Shown in pieces: positions 47,270-56,781 of a DNA stretch of 64,000 nt. The notes beneath the pieces are model-generated. The model saw only the letters and a list, made by a program, of their open reading frames with translations. It did not search any database and had not been told where the DNA came from. This DNA comes from Psychrobacillus lasiicapitis (GTDB lineage Bacteria; Bacillota; Bacilli; Bacillales_A; Planococcaceae). Location: assembly GCF_006861795.1 (NCBI RefSeq), contig NZ_VDGH01000001.1, positions 376,117 to 440,116 of the forward strand. The letters are read 5' to 3'. A program made the translations under genes and the position numbers. Positions within the stretch are counted from its first letter, which is position 1; each line of letters begins with the position of its first letter.

Positions 47270-48369
47270 TATAAAATGCCTTCCTCGTGTAAAACTTCAT
47301 CTAATTTTTGCAATAACTCTGCGTTTTGCTCTTCTGTTCCAATCGTAATTCGAAGGTATCCAGGTTTGCCAAGCGCATTTCCGCTACGAACGATAAATCC
47401 ACGTTTCATCAATCCTTGGAACACTGCATCGCTATCAGCCTTCACTTCCATGAATATAAAGTTTGTGTGGGAAGGATAAAAATGTAGATTGCGTTCTGTA
47501 CAATAAGCTTCATATTGTGCTTTACCCGCATTATTCTTTTCTCTACACGATTCGATAAATGCTTGGTCCTCTAGCCCGATAATTGCGACTTCTTGGCTTA
47601 ATACCGTGTTATTAAATGGCTCACGCGTAGGCTCTAATTGACTAATTACTTCTTCCGAACCAATTGCATAACCTACTCGGAAACTAGCTAAGCCGTAAGC
47701 TTTAGAGAAAGTACGCATGATTAATACGTTAGGGTGCTTGTCTAGTAATTGAATAGAGTCTTCATATGTTTCATCTGTTATGTATTCTGTATAAGCTTCG
47801 TCCAATACGATTAATACATCATTCGGTACTTTTTCTACAAATGCTTTAATCTTATCACTAGCAATAAGTGTTCCAGTTGGATTATTCGGATTACAGATCC
47901 ATACGATAGCGGTATTTTCATCCACTGCTTCCGCCATTTTATCTAAATCATGCTCGCCATTTTCAAGTAAAGGAACCGTTCTAACTTCTGCTCCTTCTAC
48001 AATCGCATTATGCTTGTATTGGCCAAATGTTAGATCTGCAACTACTGTATTTAAGCCTGGTTGTAGTAGTGCTCTTGAAACGATTAAAATATTTTCGTCT
48101 GAGCCATTTCCAAATAGTAATTGCTTTTCCGAAACGTTTAGATACTTTGCGACAGCTGTGCGAAGTTTCGATGCATAACCATCTGGGTAAATAGCGTAGT
48201 TGATATTGGCACTATCTAAGTACGCTTTAACTTTAGAAGATGCTCCGTAAGGATTTTCATTCGATGCAAGTTTTGTTACCGTACTTAAGTTGAACATTTT
48301 TTTTACTTCGTCTGTTGTTTTTCCCGGCTGGTAAGCTTGTAATCCAGCAATTTGTTTTTTGAATTTCAT
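47269..48369 (-). CDS. hisC: Histidinol-phosphate / aromatic aminotransferase
   Basis: A 366-residue class I/II PLP enzyme. Recognisable segments are KLASNENPYGAS, ICNPNNPTGT (near 160), VLDEAYTEY and the PLP lysine in RTFSKAYGLASFRVGY (Lys near 224). In Bacillus this HisC serves both histidine synthesis and the last step to tyrosine and phenylalanine, which explains its place beside tyrA. In B. subtilis trpEDCFBA lies between aroH and hisC. Here only 24 nt separate aroH and hisC. Confidence 0.95.
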   Translation of the reverse strand: MKFKKQIAGLQAYQPGKTTDEVKKMFNLSTVTKLASNENPYGASSKVKAYLDSANINYAIYPDGYASKLRTAVAKYLNVSEKQLLFGNGSDENILIVSRALLQPGLNTVVADLTFGQYKHNAIVEGAEVRTVPLLENGEHDLDKMAEAVDENTAIVWICNPNNPTGTLIASDKIKAFVEKVPNDVLIVLDEAYTEYITDETYEDSIQLLDKHPNVLIMRTFSKAYGLASFRVGYAIGSEEVISQLEPTREPFNNTVLSQEVAIIGLEDQAFIESCREKNNAGKAQYEAYCTERNLHFYPSHTNFIFMEVKADSDAVFQGLMKRGFIVRSGNALGKPGYLRITIGTEEQNAELLQKLDEVLHEEGIL

Positions 48370-48393
48370 CTCACAGGTCCTCGTTTCTATAAG

Positions 48394-48756
48394 TTATTTC
48401 ACCAAGTCTGGTCTTAATGTAACTGCATTATTTAAATAGATGTGCTCGATATCTTGTTGGTTTTTTTCCGTATTTATATGCATTAAAAGCCGAACGCATT
48501 TTTCAAGCGAGTTCGGCACATCCATTTCATGTGTGCACATTACTGGTACATAGGTCCATCCTTCTAAGCTTCTCACCGCTCTTGCAGGAAATGCGGATGT
48601 TATGTCTGTCGTCGTTGAAATTATAACGGATGCAATATCCTCGGGCTGTACATCGTTTGCTTTAGCCATTTCTTGTACAAGACGACTTGTTTCTAACAAT
48701 ACTTCTTCATTTGAATCGGCTGTTACCGTTGTTGCCCCTCTTACTCCCCTGATCAT
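48394..48756 (-). CDS. aroH: Chorismate mutase, AroH type
   Basis: A 120-residue trimeric chorismate mutase that makes prephenate. The N terminus RGVRGATTVTADSNEEVL (Arg7 of the active site) and FPARAVR (Arg90 region), with CVRLLMHINT near 105, match B. subtilis AroH. It begins 4 nt after aroB, with AAGGAG upstream. It is a single-domain enzyme without an ACT or DAHP-synthase fusion. Confidence 0.97.
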   Translation of the reverse strand: MIRGVRGATTVTADSNEEVLLETSRLVQEMAKANDVQPEDIASVIISTTTDITSAFPARAVRSLEGWTYVPVMCTHEMDVPNSLEKCVRLLMHINTEKNQQDIEHIYLNNAVTLRPDLVK

Positions 48757-48760
48757 CTAA

Positions 48761-49843
48761 TCACTCCTTGATCCACTTTCTCAGCTGCTCGTCGCAATGT
48801 TGCACATCGCTCATCGAAATTACTTGTACAAATGGCTCTCCAATTACTTGAAGCAAAGCAAAATGAAGCTCTCCATTCGTTGTTTTCTTATCCTTTAACA
48901 TAAACCCTGCTAATTGCTCAAACGAACAATTAAGTACATGCTGAAAATTGTATCCTAGTCTAGTAGCAAGCTCATATACTTTTTGGGCATAACCTGCTTC
49001 TACATTCCCGTGCATTTCGCTCAACATTAAAGCGGGAATCATACCAATCATAACGGCTTCACCATGTGTAATTTTTCCGTATCCAACAGTTGCTTCAATC
49101 GCATGTCCATACGTATGCCCAAAATTTAAATATTTGCGGTACGATTGCTCTTTTTCATCGAGTTCCACAATACGCGCTTTCACACGAATCCCTTTTTCAA
49201 GCCATTGTAATAATGTTTCATTGTCGATAGATGCGATAGTAGGTAATGCAAAAAATTCATTCACCCACTCAGCATCACTAATTAGTGCATGTTTAATCAC
49301 TTCTGCAAGTCCTGAACGCGTTTCTGTCTCTGGTAAAGTAGCTAGAAAATGAAAATCATAAACGACCGCTTGAGGCTGATAAAAAGCACCAATCATATTC
49401 TTGCCATTCGGATGATTAATGGCAGTCTTTCCGCCAACCGCACTATCATGTGCCAAGATAGTTGTAGGTATTTGATAGAATGGAATGCCGCGCATAAAAG
49501 TAGCCGCAACAAATCCCGTTAAATCTCCTACTGCTCCTCCACCTAAAGCAAACAACACCGAGTTTCTTGAACAATTTTCTTGTAATAAAAAGGTTTGCAC
49601 ATCAAAATATGCCTCAAACGTTTTACACGCTTCTCCATTTGGCACTATATATACTTTAAATGGGAATGAAAAATGCTCGCGAACATATTGTTCATGCAAA
49701 CTCCACACATGCTCGTCCGTAATAATAACTAATTGATCTGCTTTTTCTAAAGCAGTCTTATACTGTATACAAAAATCTTTTAATATATTTTCTCCTAAAT
49801 GCACTTCATACGAAGCATCGGTTGTTTTTACTGGGATATTCAC
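48761..49843 (-). CDS. aroB: 3-dehydroquinate synthase
   Basis: A 360-residue NAD- and metal-dependent enzyme that cyclises DAHP. Motifs: FALGGGAVGDLTGFVAATFMRG (near 100), PTTILAHDSAVGGKTAINH, the metal ligands in ETRSGLAEVIKHALI and LNFGHTYGHAIE (HxxxGH, near 250). It starts at GTG behind AAAGGGG. The stop of aroC lies only 3 nt before its start. Length is normal. Confidence 0.98.
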   Translation of the reverse strand: MNIPVKTTDASYEVHLGENILKDFCIQYKTALEKADQLVIITDEHVWSLHEQYVREHFSFPFKVYIVPNGEACKTFEAYFDVQTFLLQENCSRNSVLFALGGGAVGDLTGFVAATFMRGIPFYQIPTTILAHDSAVGGKTAINHPNGKNMIGAFYQPQAVVYDFHFLATLPETETRSGLAEVIKHALISDAEWVNEFFALPTIASIDNETLLQWLEKGIRVKARIVELDEKEQSYRKYLNFGHTYGHAIEATVGYGKITHGEAVMIGMIPALMLSEMHGNVEAGYAQKVYELATRLGYNFQHVLNCSFEQLAGFMLKDKKTTNGELHFALLQVIGEPFVQVISMSDVQHCDEQLRKWIKE

Positions 49844-49846
49844 GAC

Positions 49847-51028
49847 TTAAAACCCCTTTGTATAAGCTCGATGTCTTTCTATTTCCGCTTTTAGTGAGTC
49901 CATTTTATCGCCATTGAATGTATCTAATACGGCTTGAGCAATTTCCCATGCGATGACTGCTTCCGCAACTACAGAAGCTGCTGGCACTGCACAGCTATCC
50001 GAACGTTCAATACTCGCTTTAAACGGTTCTTTTGTATCGATATCGACGCTTTGTAATGGCTTATAAAGTGTCGGAATCGGCTTCATAACCCCTCTAACAA
50101 CAATCGGCATTCCTGTCGACATACCGCCTTCTAAACCGCCTAAACGATTCGTATCACGCGTATATCCTTCTTCCTCACTCCAAGAGATTTGATCATGGAC
50201 CTGACTACCAAATAAATTTGCCATTTCAAACCCTAAACCAATTTCTACACCTTTAAATGCATTAATACTCATCATAGCCATTGCCAGTTTCGCATCAAGC
50301 TTTCGATCGTAATGAACATAGCTTCCAACACCTGCAGGCATTCCTGAAATAATTACCTCTACAACACCACCGATTGTATCGCCCGCTTTTTTCGCATTGT
50401 CGATCGCTTCCACCATTTTTTCAGAAGCTTCAGAATCCAAACAATAGACAGGATCCGCTTCAACAATTTCACGAATCTCTTCGACCGATTTGCCGGTAGC
50501 TAATCCTAGGTTCGCTTCAATCCCACCGATTTTCGTTACATGGGCAACAATCGAGATGCCTAATTCGCTTAATAATTGCTTTGCCACCGCTCCTACTGCA
50601 ACTCGTACCGTCGTTTCACGTGCCGAAGAACGCTCTAGTACATTGCGCAAATCACGATGACCGTATTTCATCCCGCCAACTAAATCGGCATGTCCTGGAC
50701 GTGGTCTTGTAATTTGTCGTTTAATATCTTCTGGTTCCATATCTTCACTTAATGGTTCAATACCCATAATATTTGTCCAATGTTTCCAATCATCGTTGTT
50801 TACGACAAGACACACCGGTGATCCTAATGCTTTCCCATGGCGTACACCTGCAGTAATGGCTACTGTATCCTTTTCAATCTGCATTCTTCTTCCACGACCG
50901 TGGCCACCTTGGCGACGTTTCAATTCCTTATTTATCTGTTCACTTGTAATTTCTAATTGGGCTGGTAACCCTTCAATAATTGCTGTAAGTTGTGGTCCAT
51001 GTGACTCACCTGCTGTTAAATAACGCAC
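49847..51028 (-). CDS. aroC: Chorismate synthase
   Basis: A 393-residue FMN-dependent enzyme forming chorismate from EPSP (aroF in B. subtilis). Signature segments are [44 protein letters not shown] and, near the C terminus, [15 protein letters not shown]. The start is taken as GTG at 51028, where homologues begin ([11 protein letters not shown]) and GGGGG lies 8 nt upstream. The frame continues to 51070 without support. It is the first gene of aroC-B-H-hisC-tyrA-aroA. Confidence 0.97.
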   Translation of the reverse strand: MRYLTAGESHGPQLTAIIEGLPAQLEITSEQINKELKRRQGGHGRGRRMQIEKDTVAITAGVRHGKALGSPVCLVVNNDDWKHWTNIMGIEPLSEDMEPEDIKRQITRPRPGHADLVGGMKYGHRDLRNVLERSSARETTVRVAVGAVAKQLLSELGISIVAHVTKIGGIEANLGLATGKSVEEIREIVEADPVYCLDSEASEKMVEAIDNAKKAGDTIGGVVEVIISGMPAGVGSYVHYDRKLDAKLAMAMMSINAFKGVEIGLGFEMANLFGSQVHDQISWSEEEGYTRDTNRLGGLEGGMSTGMPIVVRGVMKPIPTLYKPLQSVDIDTKEPFKASIERSDSCAVPAASVVAEAVIAWEIAQAVLDTFNGDKMDSLKAEIERHRAYTKGF

Positions 51029-51068
51029 AACACTTTCCCCCTTCAACTCGCTAAAGTATTTATATTCC

Positions 51069-51097
51069 ACTATAACATAGAATCTATCTCAAAGTAA
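51069..51097 (-). promoter_or_regulatory. Probable promoter of the aro operon
   Basis: Minus-strand TATAGT (51069-51074), with TTACTT 17 nt upstream (51092-51097), lies just after the cheR terminator. The -35 box is weak. Confidence 0.4.
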
Positions 51098-51103
51098 GAA
51101 GAA

Positions 51104-51126
51104 AACTGTCTATTTTTTTAGACAGT

Positions 51127-51127
<1 letters not shown>
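51104..51127 (-). terminator. Terminator of cheR
   Basis: Perfect AACTGTCTA/TAGACAGTT stem with a 6-nt loop, touching the cheR stop codon. TTCTTCTT follows on the minus strand. Confidence 0.75.
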
Positions 51128-51921
<794 letters not shown>

Positions 51922-51961
51922 CTATGTATAGTATATCGCAATCAGTCCATTTCGAATATAG

Positions 51962-51999
51962 AAAAAGACAGACAAATGTGAACACTTGTCTGTCTTTTT
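51962..51999. terminator. Strong hairpin terminator between ndk and cheR
   Basis: 14-bp perfect arms (AAAAAGACAGACAA and complement) are closed by GTGAACAC. A T-run serves the minus strand (ndk side). It lies about 140 nt after ndk, beyond a dispersed repeat. Confidence 0.9.
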
Positions 52000-52015
52000 A
52001 AAATTGGATTCAAAA

Positions 52016-52136
52016 ATTTTCTAGTTGCACCGCCTAGCTCCTCTGGGTCAAATAACCTTCCCTCAATAAAGTCAAAGAGTGACTTCTTTGAGGATAGAAC
52101 ATTTGCCTCTCAAAGTTGCCGTGGACAGTCCACTTT
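52016..52136. repeat. Dispersed structured repeat downstream of ndk
   Basis: Starts TTTTCTAGTTGCACCGCCTA and ends GTGGACAGTCCACTTTTC. It contains a large hairpin at 52061-52093 (CCTCAA-AAGTCA / TGACTT-TTGAGG) and a small one, GTGGA/TCCAC. The opening CTAG-GCCTAGCTCCTC resembles an intergenic repeat family that I know from Bacillales. It separates ndk from its terminator. No gene is present. Confidence 0.6.
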
Positions 52137-52141
52137 TCTTA

Positions 52142-52588
52142 TTAGTTAATCCAGTTGTTAGCGTCTTTAGCGTATGCTACTAATTCTTCTTGTTTGAAGA
52201 ATAAACCGATTTCGCGTTCAGCGCTTTCTGGTGAGTCAGAACCGTGGATAATGTTTTTGCCAACAGTTACTGCGAAGTCTCCGCGGATTGTTCCTGGAGC
52301 TGATTCTTTAGGGTTTGTAGCACCCATCATAAGACGAGCTGTTGAGATAACGTTTTCCCCTTCCCAAACCATAGCGAAAACTGGTCCAGAAGTGATGAAT
52401 TCTACTAATTCACCAAAGAATGGGCGTTCTTTGTGTTCTCCGTAATGTTGTTCTGCTAATTCAGTTGGAATTTGCATTAATTTTGCTCCAACTAATTGAT
52501 ATCCTTTTTTCTCAAAACGACTTACGATTTCACCGATTAGGTTACGTTGTACGCCATCAGGTTTTACCATTAAAAATGTTTTTTCCAT
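52142..52588 (-). CDS. ndk: Nucleoside diphosphate kinase
   Basis: A 148-residue hexameric enzyme that equilibrates NTP pools through a phospho-histidine. The N-terminal [20 protein letters not shown] and the active-site [20 protein letters not shown] (His near 115) are canonical. The ATG at 52588 has GAGGAG 7 nt upstream; the frame upstream adds only three residues. It follows hepT, as in B. subtilis, but with 195 nt of structured sequence between. Confidence 0.98.
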   Translation of the reverse strand: MEKTFLMVKPDGVQRNLIGEIVSRFEKKGYQLVGAKLMQIPTELAEQHYGEHKERPFFGELVEFITSGPVFAMVWEGENVISTARLMMGATNPKESAPGTIRGDFAVTVGKNIIHGSDSPESAEREIGLFFKQEELVAYAKDANNWIN

Positions 52589-52616
52589 GATTAACACTCC
52601 TCAAATAAATATAATA

Positions 52617-52717
52617 AGCTTAAGTGAAACTTCCATCAGTCGGGGTTCTTTCCCCCTACTAATGGTTAGTTGAACCAATCGTGGTTTCACAAGCTGTAAG
52701 TTTAAGTAGGATCTTAC
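52617..52717. other. Branched hairpin element between ndk and hepT
   Basis: The outer arms AGCTT..GTGAAAC (52617-52630) and GTTTCAC..AAGCT (52684-52695) enclose a hairpin at 52633-52665 (CCATCAGT-GGGG / CCCC-ACTAATGG) and a small GGTT/AACC loop, giving a cloverleaf-like shape. A further TGTAAG/CTTACA hairpin follows. The motif at 52653-52672 recurs near 12-30 of the window. It could act in the 5' region of ndk mRNA or as a mobile repeat; its function is unknown. Confidence 0.6.
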
Positions 52718-52783
52718 AACTGTTAAACCGGGATAAAATTCTCCACCGTTAAAAATAGTATCACTATGAGCTATCTTTTTCAA

Positions 52784-53758
52784 TTAAAACTTACGCTTAC
52801 TCATAAACAATGCGATATTTTGCAATGATTTTTTAGCAGAGTTCGCTGGTAATTGCTTCACTTCGTTCAAGGCTTTTTGTAAATATAAATTACTTAGTTG
52901 TTTGGCCTTCGTAATCCCTTCCGATTTGCGAATTTCTTTTAATAGATTTTGTTGATCGTCGGAAGAAATAGTTCCATTAAACATCGCATGAAGTAATGGA
53001 GCTACTGCTGGCTCATTTTTTGCATAGAGAACTGGTAATGTAATATTCCCTTGCAATAAATCGCTTCCAGCCGGTTTACCTAACTGCTCATCTGTTGAGA
53101 CAATATCTAATATATCATCGATAATCTGGAATGACATCCCAACGTAATAGCCAAAAAGCTTTAAATGTCTAACCGTTTTAGCATCCGTTCCAGAAGCAAT
53201 GGCCCCAAGCTCGCAACTTGCAGAGATTAAGATAGCGGTTTTGCGCTTTATTCTTCTTAAGTAATCTCGCACCGTTTGGTCTAAGAAACGCTTATCCTCC
53301 ACTTGAATAATCTCTCCGATGCAAAGTTCAATCATGGTGTGAGATAACACTTCATGTGCATATGTATTTTGTACTTCTGTTATGTATTCCATCGCCTTTG
53401 CAAAGAGAAAATCGCCTGTATACATGGCGACTCGATTATTCCACTGGGCTTTGACTGTTTCTCTACCTCTTCGTGTTTCTGCATCGTCTATTACGTCATC
53501 ATGTACAAGGGACGCCATATGTATGAGCTCTACTGGTACAGCAACATTCTTAATGGATTCAATCGAATAATTTCCGAACTTCGCTGCAAGTAGAACAAAG
53601 ACGGGGCGAATTCGTTTTCCTCCAGCGAGAAGTAAATGAAGAGAGGCTTCATTCAATAAGTGAGAGGAAGAATTCACAGCAACTGCTAGCTCTTTTTCTA
53701 TGACTTCTAAATCCGACTTTAAATCGGAATAAAGTAATTTCAACTTCATCTTATCCAC
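52784..53758 (-). CDS. hepT: Heptaprenyl diphosphate synthase, component II
   Basis: A 324-residue trans-prenyltransferase catalytic subunit making the C35 side chain of menaquinone-7. Both aspartate motifs are present: HDDVIDDAETRRG (near 87) and QIIDDILD (near 212), with GGKRIRP upstream. It needs HepS (component I), encoded two genes upstream. It follows menG by 20 nt. Confidence 0.96.
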   Translation of the reverse strand: MDKMKLKLLYSDLKSDLEVIEKELAVAVNSSSHLLNEASLHLLLAGGKRIRPVFVLLAAKFGNYSIESIKNVAVPVELIHMASLVHDDVIDDAETRRGRETVKAQWNNRVAMYTGDFLFAKAMEYITEVQNTYAHEVLSHTMIELCIGEIIQVEDKRFLDQTVRDYLRRIKRKTAILISASCELGAIASGTDAKTVRHLKLFGYYVGMSFQIIDDILDIVSTDEQLGKPAGSDLLQGNITLPVLYAKNEPAVAPLLHAMFNGTISSDDQQNLLKEIRKSEGITKAKQLSNLYLQKALNEVKQLPANSAKKSLQNIALFMSKRKF

Positions 53759-53778
53759 AGATCCAAACCTTCTCCCAC

Positions 53779-54483
53779 TTAAATATCTTTTTTGAAACCA
53801 ATATGCCTTGCTGCTGCACCGCCACTATATGGTTTACTTGTTACATCCTTCATACCAACTTGTTCAAATAAATTCTTGAGCTCCGCTCTATTTGGAAAGT
53901 CTTTCGCTGACTCTTGTAACCAAGAATATTCTTTATAGCTTTTCGCAAATAGTTTACCGAACAGCGGCATTATATAGCGGAAATAAAAACGAAAACCAGT
54001 ATTAAAAATTTTGGAATCTGGTTGTGATGTTTCTAAACATACAATCATACCACCAGGTTTTGCCACCCGATTCATCTCGCTAAGTACTTGCTTATAATCA
54101 GGTACATTTCGAAGACCGAAACCAATCGTGACATAGTCGAATGTGTTGTCCTCAAAAGGTAACTCCATGGCATTTCCTTGTAATAATTCAATTTGAGGAA
54201 GATGCTTTACTTTTTCTTTTCCAACATTCAACATGTTTTGACTGAAATCCAGCCCTTTTACGGTGCCGGTCGTTCCAGTTGCATTTGCTAATGCAATCGT
54301 CCAGTCGGCAGTACCGCAGCAGACATCTAATGCCGAGCTGCCTGGTTTTACTTGCATCGCTTTCATCGTGTCACTACGCCATATTTTATGTTGTTGAAAA
54401 CTGATCACAGAGTTCATTGAATCATAGTTATCTGATATTTTTTCAAACACTTCATGTACATGTTGCTCTTTAGATTTTCCCAC
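53779..54483 (-). CDS. menG: Demethylmenaquinone methyltransferase
   Basis: A 234-residue SAM enzyme (UbiE/MenG family) performing the last step of menaquinone synthesis. [16 protein letters not shown] (near 48) binds [19 protein letters not shown] and the C-terminal [15 protein letters not shown] are family signatures. It lies between hepS (3 nt) and hepT (20 nt), so the operon makes the side chain and methylates the ring. QcrABC, encoded 14 kb away, uses the product. Confidence 0.97.
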   Translation of the reverse strand: MGKSKEQHVHEVFEKISDNYDSMNSVISFQQHKIWRSDTMKAMQVKPGSSALDVCCGTADWTIALANATGTTGTVKGLDFSQNMLNVGKEKVKHLPQIELLQGNAMELPFEDNTFDYVTIGFGLRNVPDYKQVLSEMNRVAKPGGMIVCLETSQPDSKIFNTGFRFYFRYIMPLFGKLFAKSYKEYSWLQESAKDFPNRAELKNLFEQVGMKDVTSKPYSGGAAARHIGFKKDI

Positions 54484-54486
54484 TGT

Positions 54487-55248
54487 TTAACCTTCTCTCA
54501 ACTGCGTTTCCAGCGAACATTTCGTTACTCGTTCTACTATTGCGTGTTTTACATGTTCTTTTAATAATTCAGAAGAACGAACATCCTGAATTAAACTGTT
54601 TTCTATTTTTTTAATCTCCGTCTGAAGCAAGTTTACATTCGTTTTCAAAACGGTTGACTTATCGATATAAAAAGTAGCTTCCATTCGTTCGTAAGCAGCA
54701 ATCTCTTTTTTCAATGAAGCTAGTAATAACGCTTCTTTCATAAAAAATACATAGTCATGAAAAGAATAGTATTCCATAAACTGCTCAATGGGTTTACTTT
54801 CTATTAGTTGAATAGATCCGACCAATTGTTCAAACGTATAATTTTGTTGATCGTAAAATCTCGTTTTGTGCTCGGTAATAGAAGCGACACATTCTGACAA
54901 TTGTTGTATCAAATCTATCTTTTTATCTTTTGCCAACAGCTGATAGTATTTCCCACTGTAATAGTCTCCTGCAAGCACTTGTAATTGCTGTTCTCTCGAC
55001 GTGGCATTTTGTTCTTTCACTAAATCATGTGCAGCAAGTGCTGAGAAGATAAGAGAAATGGCGATAACAGAAATTCGTTCTGACTTGTCCCAATCCTCTC
55101 CATTGAGTAGTGGTAAAAGTGTAAAAAACAAACGTTCTTCGTCAATGATTGGAGTCCCTGTATAATTTAACAAAGTACTTTGCCGAGTTTGCATGAGAAT
55201 ATCGCTTTTGAATTGATTTACCTGTTGTGTGATCATTGTTTCGTTCAT
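54487..55248 (-). CDS. hepS: Heptaprenyl diphosphate synthase, component I
   Basis: A 253-residue helical regulatory subunit (HEPPP_synt_1 family). With HepT it sets the C35 chain length. Motifs include RQSTLLNYTGTPIIDEERLFF near the N terminus and LAGDYYSGKYYQLLA (near 103). There are no aspartate-rich catalytic motifs, as expected for component I. The start at 55248 has GGAG 8 nt upstream; the frame extends to 55269 without a site. It begins 51 nt after mtrB. Confidence 0.93.
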   Translation of the reverse strand: MNETMITQQVNQFKSDILMQTRQSTLLNYTGTPIIDEERLFFTLLPLLNGEDWDKSERISVIAISLIFSALAAHDLVKEQNATSREQQLQVLAGDYYSGKYYQLLAKDKKIDLIQQLSECVASITEHKTRFYDQQNYTFEQLVGSIQLIESKPIEQFMEYYSFHDYVFFMKEALLLASLKKEIAAYERMEATFYIDKSTVLKTNVNLLQTEIKKIENSLIQDVRSSELLKEHVKHAIVERVTKCSLETQLREG

Positions 55249-55299
55249 ACACTTTACTCCATTTCCCAACCGCGCTTACTTCACTTTAGTGTAGGTCTT

Positions 55300-55521
55300 T
55301 TATTTTTTAGATTCACTTTGAATGACACCGTTTGCAGTGTGAACCGATGCTTTTCCTCTTATTTTCATAGCTGAAGTGTGCTCTGTGAACTGCGCAATCA
55401 TCACTTCACCAGTATCTAGTTTTTCAGAATGATGGAACTTCGTATCCGTGCCACGAGTAAGTCCAATAACATGCACGCCATCTTCTTCTGCTTTAATAAC
55501 GATAAAATCTGAACTAGACAT
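55300..55521 (-). CDS. mtrB: TRAP, tryptophan-activated RNA-binding attenuation protein
   Basis: A 73-residue protein that assembles into an 11-mer ring, binds tryptophan, and wraps RNA with repeated GAG/UAG triplets to stop trp operon expression. Key segments: [20 protein letters not shown] (Trp pocket) and [18 protein letters not shown], carrying the Lys and Arg RNA-binding residues. It lies between folE and hepS, as in B. subtilis (mtrAB). No trp operon is present at its usual place in this window, so its targets lie elsewhere. Confidence 0.97.
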   Translation of the reverse strand: MSSSDFIVIKAEEDGVHVIGLTRGTDTKFHHSEKLDTGEVMIAQFTEHTSAMKIRGKASVHTANGVIQSESKK

Positions 55522-55588
55522 TATCTATTCTCCTTTACAGAACAATCTTTTTTCATCATACCATATTCTAAAACATTCGCCAAAGCTG

Positions 55589-56158
55589 TTACTTCATCTG
55601 TATAAAAGATAATATTTCGGATCGTTTCACTTCGTCTGTTTCTAAAATCCCTCTAGCTACTGCTGTTACCGTTTTTGCACCTGGTTTTTTAATTCCGCGC
55701 ATCGTCATACACATATGTTCCGCTTCAATGACAACATATACGCCGTGTGGATTTAACATTTCCATAATATCATCTGCAATACTAGATGTGATTCTCTCTT
55801 GGAGCTGTGGTCGTCTTGCCGTTGTTTCGACAGCTCTCGCCAATTTACTCAAGCCAGTTACCACTCCATCGCGTGGAATATATGCTACATGTGCTTTTCC
55901 GTAAAATGGAACTAGGTGATGCTCACACATGGAATGGAAAGGAATATCCTTTACCAACACAAGTTCTTCATGATCTTCGTTAAATACGGTTTTAAAATAT
56001 TCTTTTGGATCTTGATGCAATCCTTCGAACATTTCTGCATACATTTTAGAAACTCGCTTTGGTGTTTCAAGCAATCCTTCTCTTTCTGGATTTTCGCCCA
56101 CAGCTTCCAAAATCATTTTTACTGCTTCTTCTATTTTTTTCAGATCGACATTCGTCAT
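55589..56158 (-). CDS. folE: GTP cyclohydrolase I
   Basis: A 189-residue homodecameric zinc enzyme that converts GTP to dihydroneopterin triphosphate, the first folate step (mtrA in B. subtilis). The zinc site is built from Cys and His in [13 protein letters not shown] (near 80) and the later Cys in [16 protein letters not shown] (near 152). Length and motifs are those of type IA. GGGGG precedes the ATG. mtrB follows 67 nt downstream. Confidence 0.98.
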   Translation of the reverse strand: MTNVDLKKIEEAVKMILEAVGENPEREGLLETPKRVSKMYAEMFEGLHQDPKEYFKTVFNEDHEELVLVKDIPFHSMCEHHLVPFYGKAHVAYIPRDGVVTGLSKLARAVETTARRPQLQERITSSIADDIMEMLNPHGVYVVIEAEHMCMTMRGIKKPGAKTVTAVARGILETDEVKRSEILSFIQMK

Positions 56159-56280
56159 CTGTTAACCCCCTAGACCAAACTATATATACCATTAGCATCT
56201 TAGCATACGAATCGAATATAATAAATATTTTTAACTATGTATCATCGTTATTTCTTTTTACCCTACGCTCTAATTGAAAA

Positions 56281-56320
56281 GAACGGCTACTATGAAGCAA
56301 GCTTCACAATAACCGTTCTA
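56281..56320 (-). terminator. Terminator of hbs
   Basis: A long, slightly interrupted stem (AGAACGG / CCGTTCT outer, TGAAGC / GCTTCA inner). TTTTC follows on the minus strand. It is 17 nt after the stop. Confidence 0.8.
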
Positions 56321-56336
56321 TGTACTACAACATCAG

Positions 56337-56609
56337 TTATTTAACTGCGTCTTTAAGTGCTTTACCTGGTTTAAAAGCAGGCACCTTGCTAGCAGCGATG
56401 TCGATCTCTTCACCTGTTTGAGGGTTACGTCCTTTGCGTGCTGCACGTTCACGAACCTCAAAGTTACCAAAGCCGATTAATTGAACTTTACCTCCATCTG
56501 CAAGAGCAGCTTGAATTGATTCAAATACAGCTTCAACAGCTTTAGATGCGTCCTTTTTAGAAAGTTCTGCAGCTTCTGCAACAGCGTTTACTAATTCTGT
56601 TTTATTCAT
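56337..56609 (-). CDS. hbs: DNA-binding protein HU
   Basis: A 90-residue histone-like nucleoid protein that dimerises and bends DNA. The N-terminal [20 protein letters not shown] and the DNA-binding arm [20 protein letters not shown] with its intercalating Pro are typical of Bacillus HBsu. It ends with [12 protein letters not shown]. The ATG at 56609 has GGAGGTG 6 nt upstream. The gene stands alone between spoIVA and folE, as in B. subtilis, with its own terminator. Confidence 0.98.
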   Translation of the reverse strand: MNKTELVNAVAEAAELSKKDASKAVEAVFESIQAALADGGKVQLIGFGNFEVRERAARKGRNPQTGEEIDIAASKVPAFKPGKALKDAVK

Positions 56610-56741
56610 ACCATTCACCTCCTCTCAAAGGAAGATAGCTTTAACTCTTTAAAAAGAGTATCACAACAGAAATGGCTTCGCAACACTATTTGCACGCGTT
56701 TAGGGAAGATTCCTCAAAAAAAGGTGTTTTTCATAAAATAA

Positions 56742-56773
56742 CAGGACTTTTCGCTTAGTCGCGAAAAGCCCTG
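56742..56773 (-). terminator. Terminator of spoIVA
   Basis: 13-bp arms CAGGACTTTTCGC / GCGAAAAGCCCTG (one mismatch or G-T pair) with a 6-nt loop. TTATTTTA follows. It lies 9 nt after the stop. Confidence 0.9.
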
Positions 56774-56781
56774 TATCATAT

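Noticed and set aside
48370-48393. TRAP target between aroH and hisC
   Set aside because: No series of GAG/TAG triplets is present in the 24-nt gap.
52601-52783. 60-codon minus-strand open frame between hepT and ndk
   Set aside because: It coincides with the branched hairpin element and has no convincing start signal.
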